From positions 4,339,001 through 4,403,000 of the forward strand of contig NZ_CP108455.1 of assembly GCF_036241575.1 (NCBI RefSeq): a DNA stretch of 64,000 nt. Reading direction: 5' to 3'. Position numbers and translations under genes: made by a program. The notes below the pieces were generated by a model. That model was not told the origin of the DNA and did not search any database. It saw only the letters and a program-made list of their open reading frames with translations. This document shows positions 27,039 through 35,148 of this stretch, one piece after another (within the stretch, counting starts at the first letter, position 1; every line of letters begins with the position of its first letter). This DNA comes from Streptomyces sp. NBC_01267. Lineage in GTDB: Bacteria; Actinomycetota; Actinomycetes; Streptomycetales; Streptomycetaceae.

Positions 27039-27103
27039 CGTACCCGCGAAGCCACGCCAGGCCGTCGACCCGGCCCCGGACCGCACCGTCGGAAGGACCA
27101 GGA

Positions 27104-28339
27104 ATGAGCACAGCGCCCCGGGCGGACACCGCCGCCACCGGCACCCCCGCGTTTCCCGACCCCCGCTCCTCCGCCTGCCCGTTCGGCGTCTCCCCGGAGA
27201 TGCGTGCCCTTACCGACCGTGGACCGGTCTCCCGGGTCACGTCCTGGGGCGGGAGCACGCCCTGGGTGGTGACCAGCCACACCGAACAGAAGACCCTGCT
27301 CGCCGACCCCCGCCTCAGTGCCGTCTTCTCCCACCCCGGTTTCCCCAGCCCCGTCGACCCCGAGAAGGCGGGCAGGGCGACGGCGGACATGAGCTTCGTC
27401 GGGATGGACGATCCGGAACACTCCCGCCTGCGCCGCATGGTCAGCGGCGTCTTCACCGTCAAGCGGATCGAGGCGATGCGGCCCGTCGTCCAGAAACTGA
27501 CGGACGACTTCATCGACACCATGCTCGACGGCCCCAGGCCCGTGGACCTCGTGCAGGCGCTGGCGCTGCCCATCCCGTCCCTGGTCATCTCCGAACTGCT
27601 CGGCGTCCCTTACGAGGACCACCACTTCTTCCAGACCAACAGCAGGACGATCGTTTCCGCCACCGCCGGAGCCGAGGCCCGGCACACGGCCCACAGCGAC
27701 CTCGCCGAATACCTCGACGACCTGGTCGGCAGGAAGACCTCCGCCCCCGGGGACGACCTGCTCTCCGCACTCGCCGCCCGGATCACGGCCGGAGAGATCA
27801 CTCGCCGCGAAGCTGCCGCGATGGGAGTGCTGCTGCTCCTCGGCGGGCACGAGACCACCGCGAACATGATCAGTTTGGGCACGCTGCTGCTGCTGGAACA
27901 CCCGGCCCAGCTCGCCACCGTCCGGGACACCGATGATCCCAAGGTGGTCGCCGCCGCTGTCGAGGAACTCCTGCGGTATCTGTCGATCGTGCACCTCGGG
28001 CGGCGCCGGACAGCGCTGGAGGACATCGAGATCGCCGGGCGGACCATCCGCGCGGGCGACGGCGTCATCCTCCTCGGCGAACTCGCCAACCGAGACCCCC
28101 GGGTCTTCCCCGACCCCGATACCCTGGACATCACCCGCGACGCCCGCCCCCACCTGGCCTTCGGTGCGGGCACCCACCACTGCGTCGGACAGCCCCTGGC
28201 CCGGATGGAGTTGCAGGTCATCTATCCCACCCTCTTCCGCCGCATCCCCACCCTGCGGGCCGCGATCGAGGTGGAGCAGGTTCCTTTCAAGTACGACGCG
28301 GTCATCTACGGCATCCACGAACTGCCCGTCACCTGGTAG
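27104..28339 (+). CDS. Cytochrome P450
   Basis: This is a 411-residue soluble bacterial P450 (CYP105/107-like by overall look). The I-helix oxygen-binding motif LGGHETTAN is at about 246, the ExxR pair in EELLR at about 287, and the heme loop FGAGTHHCVG with the thiolate Cys at about residue 360. ATG 27104 is preceded by GGAAGGACCAGG. With the ferredoxin gene it forms a two-component oxidation unit; a reductase must come from elsewhere. The three genes TetR, ferredoxin and P450 lie head to tail. The substrate is unknown; there is no polyketide or peptide synthetase nearby, so detoxification or catabolism is as likely as biosynthesis. Confidence 0.95.
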   Translation: MSTAPRADTAATGTPAFPDPRSSACPFGVSPEMRALTDRGPVSRVTSWGGSTPWVVTSHTEQKTLLADPRLSAVFSHPGFPSPVDPEKAGRATADMSFVGMDDPEHSRLRRMVSGVFTVKRIEAMRPVVQKLTDDFIDTMLDGPRPVDLVQALALPIPSLVISELLGVPYEDHHFFQTNSRTIVSATAGAEARHTAHSDLAEYLDDLVGRKTSAPGDDLLSALAARITAGEITRREAAAMGVLLLLGGHETTANMISLGTLLLLEHPAQLATVRDTDDPKVVAAAVEELLRYLSIVHLGRRRTALEDIEIAGRTIRAGDGVILLGELANRDPRVFPDPDTLDITRDARPHLAFGAGTHHCVGQPLARMELQVIYPTLFRRIPTLRAAIEVEQVPFKYDAVIYGIHELPVTW

Positions 28340-28348
28340 GCAGAACCG

Positions 28349-29218
28349 CTACGGCAGTCGGCCGGAGGCGGACAGGTGCTGGTCGGCGGCCCAGGAGGCG
28401 AGGATGCGCAGCCCGTCGTGAGTGGGGGTGCCGACCTCGGCGGTCCAGACGACGAGTTGCTGTTCGGGGTCGGTACTGGCGGTGAGGGTGTCCCAGTCGA
28501 GGGAGAGTTCGCCGGCGACGGGGTGGTGGAGCAGCTTGGTCCCGACGGTGCGGCTGGCGACATGGTGGGCCGCCCACCACTGACGGAAGTGCGCGTCCTG
28601 TACGGACAGTTCACCCACGAGGGCGGTCAGCCGGGGGTCGTCGGGGTACCTGGCTGCCTCCATGCGCAGCTGGGCGACGCAGGTACGGGCGACCGTTTCC
28701 CAGTCGGCGTACAGGGTCCGCATGGCGGGATCGGCGAAAACGATCCGCACATAGTTCCGGTGGTTCTCGGGAATCCGTCCGAAATCGGTGACCAGGGCCG
28801 CTGCCAGTGAATTCCAGGCGATGATGTCCATTCGGCGTCCCATCACCACGGCCGGGGTCGCGGTAAGGTCGTCGAGGAGCCGCTGCAATTGCGGCTGGAC
28901 TTTCTGCCGGGTGTGCCGCGGGGAACGGGTGGCGGAGGTTTTCCCGGCCAGGCTGAAGAGGTACGCGCTCTGGTCGTCGTCGAGGTGCAGGACGCGGGCG
29001 ATGGTCGCCAGTACGGGGGCGGAGGCCTGTATGCGGCCCTGCTCCAGCCGCGTGTAGTAGTCGGTGCTGATCGATGCCAGCTGTGCGACTTCCTCGCGCC
29101 GCAGACCTGGCACCCTGCGGGGGCCGGTGCCGGGCAGGCCGACGGTGCGGGGGCTGAGCTCGGCCCGCCGGGATCTGAGGAACTCCCCGAGTTCGTTCGC
29201 GTGGGCATTGCTGGTCAT
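28349..29218 (-). CDS. XRE-family regulator with MmyB-like ligand domain
   Basis: This is a 289-residue protein. The N-terminal helix-turn-helix (residues 8-75: ELGEFLRSRRAELSP, then VPGLRREEVAQLASISTDYY and TRLEQGR) is diagnostic of the MmyB-like group. The C-terminal two-thirds is the MmyB ligand-binding domain (WN-SLAAALVTDF, NYVRIVFADP, HHPVAGELSLDWDTLT), thought to bind fatty acid-like molecules. It starts at ATG 29218. It is convergent with the P450 gene (9 bases between stops) and divergent from the small secreted protein. Members often regulate a neighbouring oxidoreductase, so the P450 may be a target, but the convergent arrangement does not show that. Confidence 0.9.
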   Translation of the reverse strand: MTSNAHANELGEFLRSRRAELSPRTVGLPGTGPRRVPGLRREEVAQLASISTDYYTRLEQGRIQASAPVLATIARVLHLDDDQSAYLFSLAGKTSATRSPRHTRQKVQPQLQRLLDDLTATPAVVMGRRMDIIAWNSLAAALVTDFGRIPENHRNYVRIVFADPAMRTLYADWETVARTCVAQLRMEAARYPDDPRLTALVGELSVQDAHFRQWWAAHHVASRTVGTKLLHHPVAGELSLDWDTLTASTDPEQQLVVWTAEVGTPTHDGLRILASWAADQHLSASGRLP

Positions 29219-29617
29219 GTATGCCAGTCTCGCACCGGTCGTCCGCTGCTGAGGGGGACAGTTCTGTCCCTGGATGATTTCCGCCCGGGAGGAGACTGTC
29301 TCCCTTTCACGGGGCACGAATCCCCAGGATGCGCATATCCGAGTCCATGGAATATCCGAGCCCATGCAATATCCGTCCGAGTTCGCGAATGTCCGAGTCC
29401 ACGAATGTCCGAGTCCACGAACGTCGGGCGCACGAACGTCGGGCGCACGAAGGGAAGGCGGCCTGATCGGCGCGGTGGTCGGAGGTACCTGCGGTCACCG
29501 GGTCAACTGTCGTTACGGACACTGCGCGTGGCGTCCGCGGAGAAACGATTCGCCCTTCTCGTCCCCTTCTAGGGTCGTGCCCACGTACCCCCCCCTCGGA
29601 AGGGATTCACCCCCGCC
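29219..29617. other. 399-bp intergenic region with degenerate tandem repeats
   Basis: This is a divergent promoter region for the MmyB-like regulator and the small secreted protein. Positions 29335-29449 are a patchwork: two copies of a 17-bp unit beginning ATATCCGAG, two 16-bp copies of ACGAATGTCCGAGTCC, and two 15-bp copies of ACGAACGTCGGGCGC. No gene was recognised. Confidence 0.75.
29335..29449. repeat. Mosaic of 15-17-bp tandem repeats
   Basis: Adjacent duplicated units change gradually along the array, as if formed by successive slippage. A shared CGA-TCCGAGTCC core recurs. Confidence 0.8.
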
Positions 29618-29971
29618 ATGAAGCTCCGCAACGCCGCCGCAGCCGGTCTGGCCGCGCTCGCGCTGGTCCTGATGCTGCCCGGTTCGGCCCTGGCCGCCAC
29701 CGGCGAGTTCCACTACAAGTACGTCGACGATCATGGCCAGGAACAGTTCGCCACCGTGCACGACCCGCAGAGCGGCCGGTGCATCAACCTCTACGGTGTC
29801 GACTCCGACGAACTCCCGCCGGGCTTCGGCCCGCACAACCAGACCGACTCCTGGGTCACGGTCTACGTCGGCACCGACTGCCAGGGGCCCGAGTGGCAGC
29901 TGAGGCCCCACGGCAGGCCCGCCCGCGACGATCTCGAACTGCGCTCGGTGAGGTTCGGCCTGCCCGAGTAG
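29618..29971 (+). CDS. Small secreted protein of unknown function
   Basis: This is a 117-residue protein with a Sec signal peptide (AAAAGLAALALVLMLPGSALAA, cut about residue 26). The mature protein of about 90 residues is acidic and has two cysteines (RCINLYG and TDCQGPEW), probably a disulfide pair, and a beta-rich pattern (TDSWVTVYVGTDC). Similar small exported proteins with this CxNL...TDC layout are widespread in Streptomyces with no assigned role. ATG 29618 has GGAAGGG upstream. A hairpin terminator follows the stop closely. Confidence 0.8.
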   Translation: MKLRNAAAAGLAALALVLMLPGSALAATGEFHYKYVDDHGQEQFATVHDPQSGRCINLYGVDSDELPPGFGPHNQTDSWVTVYVGTDCQGPEWQLRPHGRPARDDLELRSVRFGLPE

Positions 29972-29987
29972 GCGGACCACTCGGGCC

Positions 29988-30022
29988 GGTGCCGCAGCCT
30001 GCCGGTGCGGGGCTGCGGCACC
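29988..30022 (+). terminator. Hairpin terminator after small secreted protein gene
   Basis: GGTGCCGCAGCC (29988-29999) pairs with GGCTGCGGCACC (30011-30022), an 11-base loop between them. It lies 17 bases past the stop and may also end the convergent rhodanese transcript. Confidence 0.75.
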
Positions 30023-30103
30023 GTGATCACACCACTCGGCACCGTGATCACCGCTCGGCGGCGGGAGCGGGCGTCAGGGCAGTGGGCGTCAGGGCAGTGG
30101 GGA

Positions 30104-30970
30104 TCAGGGCAGTGGACTCCCGCCCTCCGTTCCGCGTACCACCGGTAGATCCGACGGCAGTCCCCATTCGCTCCAGGACCCGTCGTACACGGCGAGGTCG
30201 CGGTATCCGGCCAGTTCGGCGCCGAGCGCCAGGACGCAGGCGGTGACGCCCGATCCGCAGCTGAACACCAGCCGCTCCCGGTCACCGGCGCGGGCCGTGA
30301 ACGCGGCGCGCAGCTCCGGCTCCCGGAGCATCAGGCCGTTGTGCTGGAGCTCGGTGAAGGGCAGGTTCACCGCCCCGGGCATATGGCCGCCGCGCAGCCC
30401 CTCGCGAGGTTCGGGGGCCGCTCCTGAGAACCGCTCCCGGGCGCGGGCGTCGAGGACGGTCGCGTCCGGGTCGGTCAGTGCCGCGGCCACTTCGCCCCGG
30501 CCGACGACCAGCCCCGGGCGGGGGCGCGCGGTGAAGTCGCCGCGCACTCCCGGGGGTGCCACCGGCCCGCCGTCCTCCAGCGGGTACCCCGCAGCGGTCC
30601 AGGCGGGCAGGCCGCCGTCGAGCACGGCCGCCCGGTCGAAGCCCATCGCCCGGAGCATCCACCAGGCGCGGGCGCTCGAATAGATACCGGCGCTGTCGTA
30701 GACGACGACGGTGGAGGTGTCCATGACGCCCAGGGAGCGCATCTCCTCGGTGAACACGGCGGCGCCGGGCATCGTGTGGGGAAGCGGGCCGGAGTGGTCG
30801 GACAGCGCCCCGTCGATGTCGAACGGCCGCGCCCCCGGGATCCGCCGCCCGGCGCCCCGGTGCTTGCCGACGGAGGCGTCCAGGATCACCAGCCCCGGGG
30901 TGCCCAGCTGATGTACGAGCCGGTCGGCGGCGATGAGCGGGCCGACGCCGGGCGAGGGCCGCGCGGTCAT
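30104..30970 (-). CDS. Sulfurtransferase with two rhodanese domains
   Basis: This is a 288-residue protein of the thiosulfate/3-mercaptopyruvate sulfurtransferase family. The N-terminal rhodanese domain is catalytically silent; its interdomain region has the typical AWWMLRAMGFDRAAVLDGG. The C-terminal domain holds the active-site loop CGSGVTA at about residue 240, the form associated with 3-mercaptopyruvate as sulfur donor. ATG 30970 (MTARPSPGVG) is chosen; the in-frame upstream extension looks non-coding. It stands alone on the minus strand. Confidence 0.92.
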   Translation of the reverse strand: MTARPSPGVGPLIAADRLVHQLGTPGLVILDASVGKHRGAGRRIPGARPFDIDGALSDHSGPLPHTMPGAAVFTEEMRSLGVMDTSTVVVYDSAGIYSSARAWWMLRAMGFDRAAVLDGGLPAWTAAGYPLEDGGPVAPPGVRGDFTARPRPGLVVGRGEVAAALTDPDATVLDARARERFSGAAPEPREGLRGGHMPGAVNLPFTELQHNGLMLREPELRAAFTARAGDRERLVFSCGSGVTACVLALGAELAGYRDLAVYDGSWSEWGLPSDLPVVRGTEGGSPLP

Positions 30971-31355
30971 CGGGTGCCCCGCCCGGAGATCTGGCCTGCT
31001 GCCTTGTCCACGTCGGCCTCCACCGTTGCTGTTCTGCTCGCTGATCGCACCTGGTCCGGTCGCCAACGTAGCCGGACAGGTCCTCGCACCGCCGTACGGA
31101 ACGGATCAGCGCCCGCAGTGGGCTCAGCCGAGACCGATCCGCACGCCGACCGCGGACCAGGCTCCCGAGTCCCCGCGTGGCAGGAAGTGTGACCGAGTTG
31201 ATCGCGGAGGTCGCTACCGCGCAGGAGCTCCGGACGGGGTCTACATCGTTTCCAAGAACGCCGTGTTCGCCGGGCCCGACAACATCGCCTGCTCCGCCAC
31301 CAAGGCGGACCAGGCCCACCAGGTCAGGCTGCGCGCCGCGGAACTGGGCGGTACG
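30971..31355. other. 385-bp stretch without an intact gene
   Basis: It contains the leader of the rhodanese gene and a decayed dehydrogenase fragment (31239-31350) that ends six bases before the TPR gene's stop codon. No intact gene was found. Confidence 0.75.
31239..31350 (+). pseudogene. Remnant of RhaD-type bifunctional aldolase/short-chain dehydrogenase
   Basis: About 37 codons read VYIVSKNAVFAGPDN, then IACSATKADQAHQVRL and RAAELGG. This is the active-site segment of the short-chain dehydrogenase half of bifunctional rhamnulose-phosphate aldolase/lactaldehyde dehydrogenase proteins, where the family has IAYSATKADQ. The catalytic Tyr of YxxxK is Cys here. Nothing upstream or downstream in any frame continues the match, and there is no start codon with a ribosome binding site. 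It is a short relic of a gene of about 680 codons, cut off at the edge of the DUF4331/sortase/TPR operon. The family recognition is from memory of the conserved segment. Confidence 0.7.
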
Positions 31356-32699
31356 TCAGGCGGGATCCTTCAGGGCGGCGAGGGCCGCTCGGGCTTTCGG
31401 CGCGTACAAGGGGCTGAAGTGAGGGTTGATGGTGAGCGCTTCGGTCAGGTCGTCGCGCGCCGCCGCCCGGTCACCGAGGGCCTTTTCGATGAGCCCGCGG
31501 TGGTAGTGGAAGAGAGCGTTGCGCATGCCCTGGGAGAGCGCCCGGCCGGACTCGGCGAGAGCCTCCCGGTCCTGGCCGTTGATGTGCAGCGCCCAGGCCA
31601 GGGCATCGTGGCTCTCCAGGAAGGGGCGGCTCCTGATGCCTTCCCGGGCAATGGCCAGGGCACGCCGGGGATTGCCGTGGTCGGCCTCGAAGAGGGCGGC
31701 GTCGGAGTCGAGGGTGACACCGTTGGCGGCGAAGAGTCTCTGCTCGGCGCGGAAGACCTCGTACTGCTGCTCGGCTTCCTTCGTACGTCCCAAGGACTGG
31801 TACAGCTCGCCGAGTTGGAGGATGTACTCGGGTTGCGGGACGCGTTGGACGGCCCTGGTGAAGTCGGCGATGGCGGCGCCGGTGTTCCCGAGGGCCGCCT
31901 CTGCCTTTGCTCTGGCCTGGAGCAGCGAGGTGGAGGAGGGCGCGACGCGCAGTCCTGCTCGGGCCTGGGCGAGTTCGGTGGCCGGGTCTCCGCTGTTGAA
32001 GGCGAGTTCGCCGAGGTAGTAGTGGGCGAACGCCTGGTCGGCCGGGCCTCCGGCGTCCTGCAGGGCGCGTTGCATGTCGGCGCGCGCGGTCGGGATGTCG
32101 CCCCGGAGCTCCGCGACGTAGGAGGCGCGGGACAGGGAGGGGGAGCCGGGCCTGAGGTCGACCATGCGCTGGACGGCCTCGGCTGCTTCGGAGTAGCGGC
32201 CGAGCTGCGTGCAGGCGTCGGCGAGGGTTCCGTACAGCGAGGAGTTGTACGGGTTGACGGCAACCGCGCGCTGCGCCCAGTCCAGCGCCTGGGCGAATCG
32301 GTGGCGGGCCGCTTCGAGAGCCGCCATGCCGCCCAGCGCGGTGAAGTTGTCCTTCTTCTGGATGGCCAGCGACCGTGTGAGGACCGCCTCCGCCTTGGGG
32401 TAGTACGACGGGTCGGCGGTGCTCTTGGCCTGCTCGACGTAGTCCAGCCCGAGGGTGCTGAGCGCGACGGCGTCCTGGGGGGCGCCGCGCAGGTGCCGCT
32501 GGAGTCCGGTGATGTCCGTGGCCAGCGGGTCACCGCCGGTGGCCGGGCCGCCCGCAGCGGCCGGAGAGGCCGGGGTACTCGGCGCCGCGGACCAGGGGGA
32601 GAGGGCCAGACCGCCGGCGAGGAAGAGGCCCACTCCGAGGGTCGTGGTCACGGCGGTGAGCAGCAGGGTTCGTCGGTGGGTGGGCTTGCGCTGGGTCAA
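31356..32699 (-). CDS. Membrane-anchored tetratricopeptide-repeat protein
   Basis: This is a 447-residue protein. It has a basic N-terminus, one hydrophobic helix (LLLTAVTTTLGVGLFLAGGLAL, residues 12-33) acting as signal or anchor, and a Pro/Ala/Gly linker. From residue 60 on there are about nine TPR-like helix pairs (for example ADQAFAHYYLGELAFNSGD, LQARAKAEAALGNTGAAIAD). The start is TTG 32699, whose TTGA overlaps the sortase stop, with GGAGCGGG upstream; coupling to the sortase gene is therefore near certain. TPR proteins scaffold complexes, here presumably outside the membrane. It is the last gene of the DUF4331 operon. Confidence 0.85.
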   Translation of the reverse strand: MTQRKPTHRRTLLLTAVTTTLGVGLFLAGGLALSPWSAAPSTPASPAAAGGPATGGDPLATDITGLQRHLRGAPQDAVALSTLGLDYVEQAKSTADPSYYPKAEAVLTRSLAIQKKDNFTALGGMAALEAARHRFAQALDWAQRAVAVNPYNSSLYGTLADACTQLGRYSEAAEAVQRMVDLRPGSPSLSRASYVAELRGDIPTARADMQRALQDAGGPADQAFAHYYLGELAFNSGDPATELAQARAGLRVAPSSTSLLQARAKAEAALGNTGAAIADFTRAVQRVPQPEYILQLGELYQSLGRTKEAEQQYEVFRAEQRLFAANGVTLDSDAALFEADHGNPRRALAIAREGIRSRPFLESHDALAWALHINGQDREALAESGRALSQGMRNALFHYHRGLIEKALGDRAAARDDLTEALTINPHFSPLYAPKARAALAALKDPA

Positions 32700-33445
32700 T
32701 TCCCGCTCCGGGTGGGGGTGGGTGGAGGAGAGGCGGAGGGGTGCGCCCGGCCGGGGGCGGCGGGCGTCGCGTAGACGACGAGGTTCTCGCGGTACTCGTG
32801 CCGGTCCCTGTCGTAGGTCCCGCCGCAGGTGATGAGGCGCAGGGCCGGGGCGCCGTTCACCGCGTACACCTGGTCGTCGGGGAAGTCGTCCCTGTCGTAC
32901 TGGCGGAGCGCCCGGACGGTGAAGGTGGCGTGGGAGTGGTCGCTGCGGTCGACGGTGACGCGGTCCCCCGGGCGCAGGGAGGACAGGTTGTAGAAGGCGG
33001 CCGGTCCGGTGAGGGAGTCGACGTGGCCGACTATGATCGCCGCGCCCGGATCCCCGGGCCGGGGGCCGTCGCGCCACCAGCCGATCTGCCCGGGGTCCTG
33101 TGGTGCGCCGAGGCGGCCGTCCTGCTGCACCTGCAGGCCGGTGAGGGTGTGGTCCAGGCCGATGCTCGGTATGCGTATGCGTATCGGTGGCGCCGCAGGG
33201 GCCGCCGGTGCGGCGCGCCCGGCGGACTGCGGGACGGGCAGGGCGCCGATGTCCGCGCTCTTCGGGGGACCGGGCCTGTCGGTGACGAGCGCGGAGGTGC
33301 CTGTCCCGGCCAGGGTCATGCCGGTGGCGACGGCGAGGACCGCGGCCAGGCGCCGTGGATCGGCGGGGCGGAACCGGTGGACGGCCCGGGGCCGCCTGCC
33401 CTCCGGGGTGGAGGGCAGGCGGCCGGACGGGTCGGGGCCGGTCAC
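32696..33445 (-). CDS. Class F sortase
   Basis: This is a 249-residue transpeptidase that would attach a surface protein to peptidoglycan or another nucleophile. There is one N-terminal membrane helix (RLAAVLAVATGMTLAGTG, residues 32-50), a Pro-rich linker, and the sortase beta-barrel. The catalytic His is in IIVGHVDS (about residue 140), the Cys in LRLITCGGTYD (about 206), and the Arg in YRENLVVYA (about 222). The start GTG 33445 overlaps the DUF4331 stop (GTGA), and the stop overlaps the next start. Class F is the actinobacterial branch with few known substrates. The adjacent DUF4331 protein, with a C-terminal helix and basic tail, is the obvious candidate. Confidence 0.92.
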   Translation of the reverse strand: MTGPDPSGRLPSTPEGRRPRAVHRFRPADPRRLAAVLAVATGMTLAGTGTSALVTDRPGPPKSADIGALPVPQSAGRAAPAAPAAPPIRIRIPSIGLDHTLTGLQVQQDGRLGAPQDPGQIGWWRDGPRPGDPGAAIIVGHVDSLTGPAAFYNLSSLRPGDRVTVDRSDHSHATFTVRALRQYDRDDFPDDQVYAVNGAPALRLITCGGTYDRDRHEYRENLVVYATPAAPGRAHPSASPPPTPTRSGN

Positions 33446-35148
33446 GCCCGGTCCGCCTGCCGTCGGCGCAGGAACATGAATCCGGCGGCGGCCAGCAAGG
33501 CGCCGCCGGCGAGGGCGACGACGGCCACGACGGGAGTGCCACCGCTCAGGGCGGTCCCGCCGAAGCCCGCTCCGACGCCGCCGTCCGGGCGCTGCGAATC
33601 GGCCTGGTTGACGGCGGCCGTGTTGGGCAGCGCCACGTACGGGAAGGACGCCTCCGGCTGGCGGTACGGGGTGTTGACGCCGTCACCCGCGGCCAGCGCG
33701 GGCACGATCTTCCCCGTCTGCGCGGCGCCTTCGAGGGCCTGCAGTGAGATGTCGACGACATCGTCGTTGAGCCGGCGGCCGTTGGGGAAGCCCGCGAGGT
33801 CACCGCCCAGGACGCCGAGGCGGTTGGGGTTGCTGGAGGTGGGGACGGACATGTTCAGCCGCAGCTCTTCGGACGGGACGAACTGGCTCTTCTTGACGCC
33901 GGCGTTGAGCTGCTGCGAGTTGAGATCCGCCTGGATCGGACCACAGGCCTTGCAGATACCGGTCAGGAAGATCTCGACCAGGTCGTTGCGGGGTGTCGCG
34001 GGAGCCGGGATGCCGTAGATGCTCTGGATGAGCTTCGGCACGATCGGGTCCTTCACCTTGTCGACGACCGGCGTGATCGTGTGGTCCTGGTCCGGGGTCA
34101 GCGTGTTGAACGCGTCCTTGTACTTCAGCGGCACCACCACCTCGTTGACCAGTGGGTTCCCCAGCCGGGAGACCTGGTGCCAGCCCGCGTCCCCGGTCGA
34201 GGGCGGCCCGCCCTTGCTGTCGCTCTCCGTCCGGGAGCCGGTCGCGCTCCTGTCGCTCTCCGTCCGGGAGTCCGTCCCGCTCCTGTTGCTCTCGGAGCCC
34301 TTGCCCGCGACGACTGCCGCGCCCTTGCGGTCGGTGGTGGACCACACCCCGATGACCGGGTTGCTCTTGGCGTCCCCCTTCAGGGCCACCTGCGCCTTCG
34401 GAACCTGGAGGGCGATGGTGTTCACGTTGTACCCGGCGAGGGTGTTGTGGCCGGTCTCCTTGAGGTTCCCGCCGTAGAGCAGGTCGAAGATCCGCAGGTC
34501 CAGGAAGAACGGGTCGGAGGCCTGCCCGGCGTAGGTCTGACCGCCGTCCGGCAGGGAGACCGTGGCCTCCTTGCGCAGCGCGGCGTAGTCGGGCATCGAG
34601 GCCTTGCCGGTGTTGGAGGGGGCCGCGGGCGCGTCCTTGACCAGTGTCCTGGTGTTACCGCGGGCATCGGTGGCGGTCAGCGTGTAGGTCTGGCGGAAGT
34701 TCAGGGTCGTGTCGTCGATGGAATTGACGACGCCGGTGTTGTAGAGGAACTGGTTGGCGGCATCGCGGATGTGGTCGGTGAACGCCCAGGTGTAGGTGGT
34801 GTCGGGCTTGCCGTCGCCGTCACTGTCGATCTTGATGTTGTAGTGGGCGTCGTTGGCGAAGGGGTAGAAGTTGGGGCCCCCGTTGGGCTCCTCGAAGGGG
34901 ATCCAGTTCGCGATCAGGGTCACCATGTCGGGCTTGTCGGGGCTCGTGAAGGCGTAGACGTCGGTGTTGTCGGCCTTCGGGTCGCCCGCGGTCAGCGGGG
35001 CCTCGCGGTGGCTGGAGGCGGAACTGACACCGGGGGCGAGGCCGGTGAGAGTGCCTGCGGTGACCAGGGCGAGGGTGCCGAGTGCGGCGAGAGCGCGTTC
35101 GGCCGGGCGGGCCGGGGTCCGTCTGCGCGACGGCAGGGGAAGCTTCAT
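33442..35148 (-). CDS. DUF4331 surface protein with C-terminal membrane anchor
   Basis: This is a 568-residue protein. It has a signal peptide (ALAALGTLALVTAGTLTGLA), then at about residue 45 the family hallmark SSHREAPLTAGDPKADNTDV followed by YAF. The body has several Asp-rich turns, including DSDGDGKPD, which looks like a calcium-binding loop. Residues 305-340 are a low-complexity Ser/Arg/Thr/Glu insert made by an in-frame 33-bp repeat. The C-terminus has a single membrane helix (VVAVVALAGGALLAAAGFMF) and basic tail (LRRRQADRA), the layout of a sortase substrate, but no canonical LPXTG precedes the helix. ATG 35148 is the start. It is first in an overlapping operon with sortase and TPR genes. 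DUF4331 function is unknown. Confidence 0.88.
   Translation of the reverse strand: MKLPLPSRRRTPARPAERALAALGTLALVTAGTLTGLAPGVSSASSHREAPLTAGDPKADNTDVYAFTSPDKPDMVTLIANWIPFEEPNGGPNFYPFANDAHYNIKIDSDGDGKPDTTYTWAFTDHIRDAANQFLYNTGVVNSIDDTTLNFRQTYTLTATDARGNTRTLVKDAPAAPSNTGKASMPDYAALRKEATVSLPDGGQTYAGQASDPFFLDLRIFDLLYGGNLKETGHNTLAGYNVNTIALQVPKAQVALKGDAKSNPVIGVWSTTDRKGAAVVAGKGSESNRSGTDSRTESDRSATGSRTESDSKGGPPSTGDAGWHQVSRLGNPLVNEVVVPLKYKDAFNTLTPDQDHTITPVVDKVKDPIVPKLIQSIYGIPAPATPRNDLVEIFLTGICKACGPIQADLNSQQLNAGVKKSQFVPSEELRLNMSVPTSSNPNRLGVLGGDLAGFPNGRRLNDDVVDISLQALEGAAQTGKIVPALAAGDGVNTPYRQPEASFPYVALPNTAAVNQADSQRPDGGVGAGFGGTALSGGTPVVAVVALAGGALLAAAGFMFLRRRQADRA
34221..34286. repeat. 33-bp in-frame tandem repeat inside the DUF4331 gene
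   Basis: Two copies (34221-34253, 34254-34286) with a few changes encode an 11-residue Ser/Arg/Glu/Asp repeat. The reading frame is kept. Confidence 0.8.

Noticed and set aside
21101..29218. Secondary-metabolite biosynthetic cluster
   Set aside because: Only tailoring-type oxygenases, an exporter and regulators are present; no synthase, cyclase or precursor peptide was seen.
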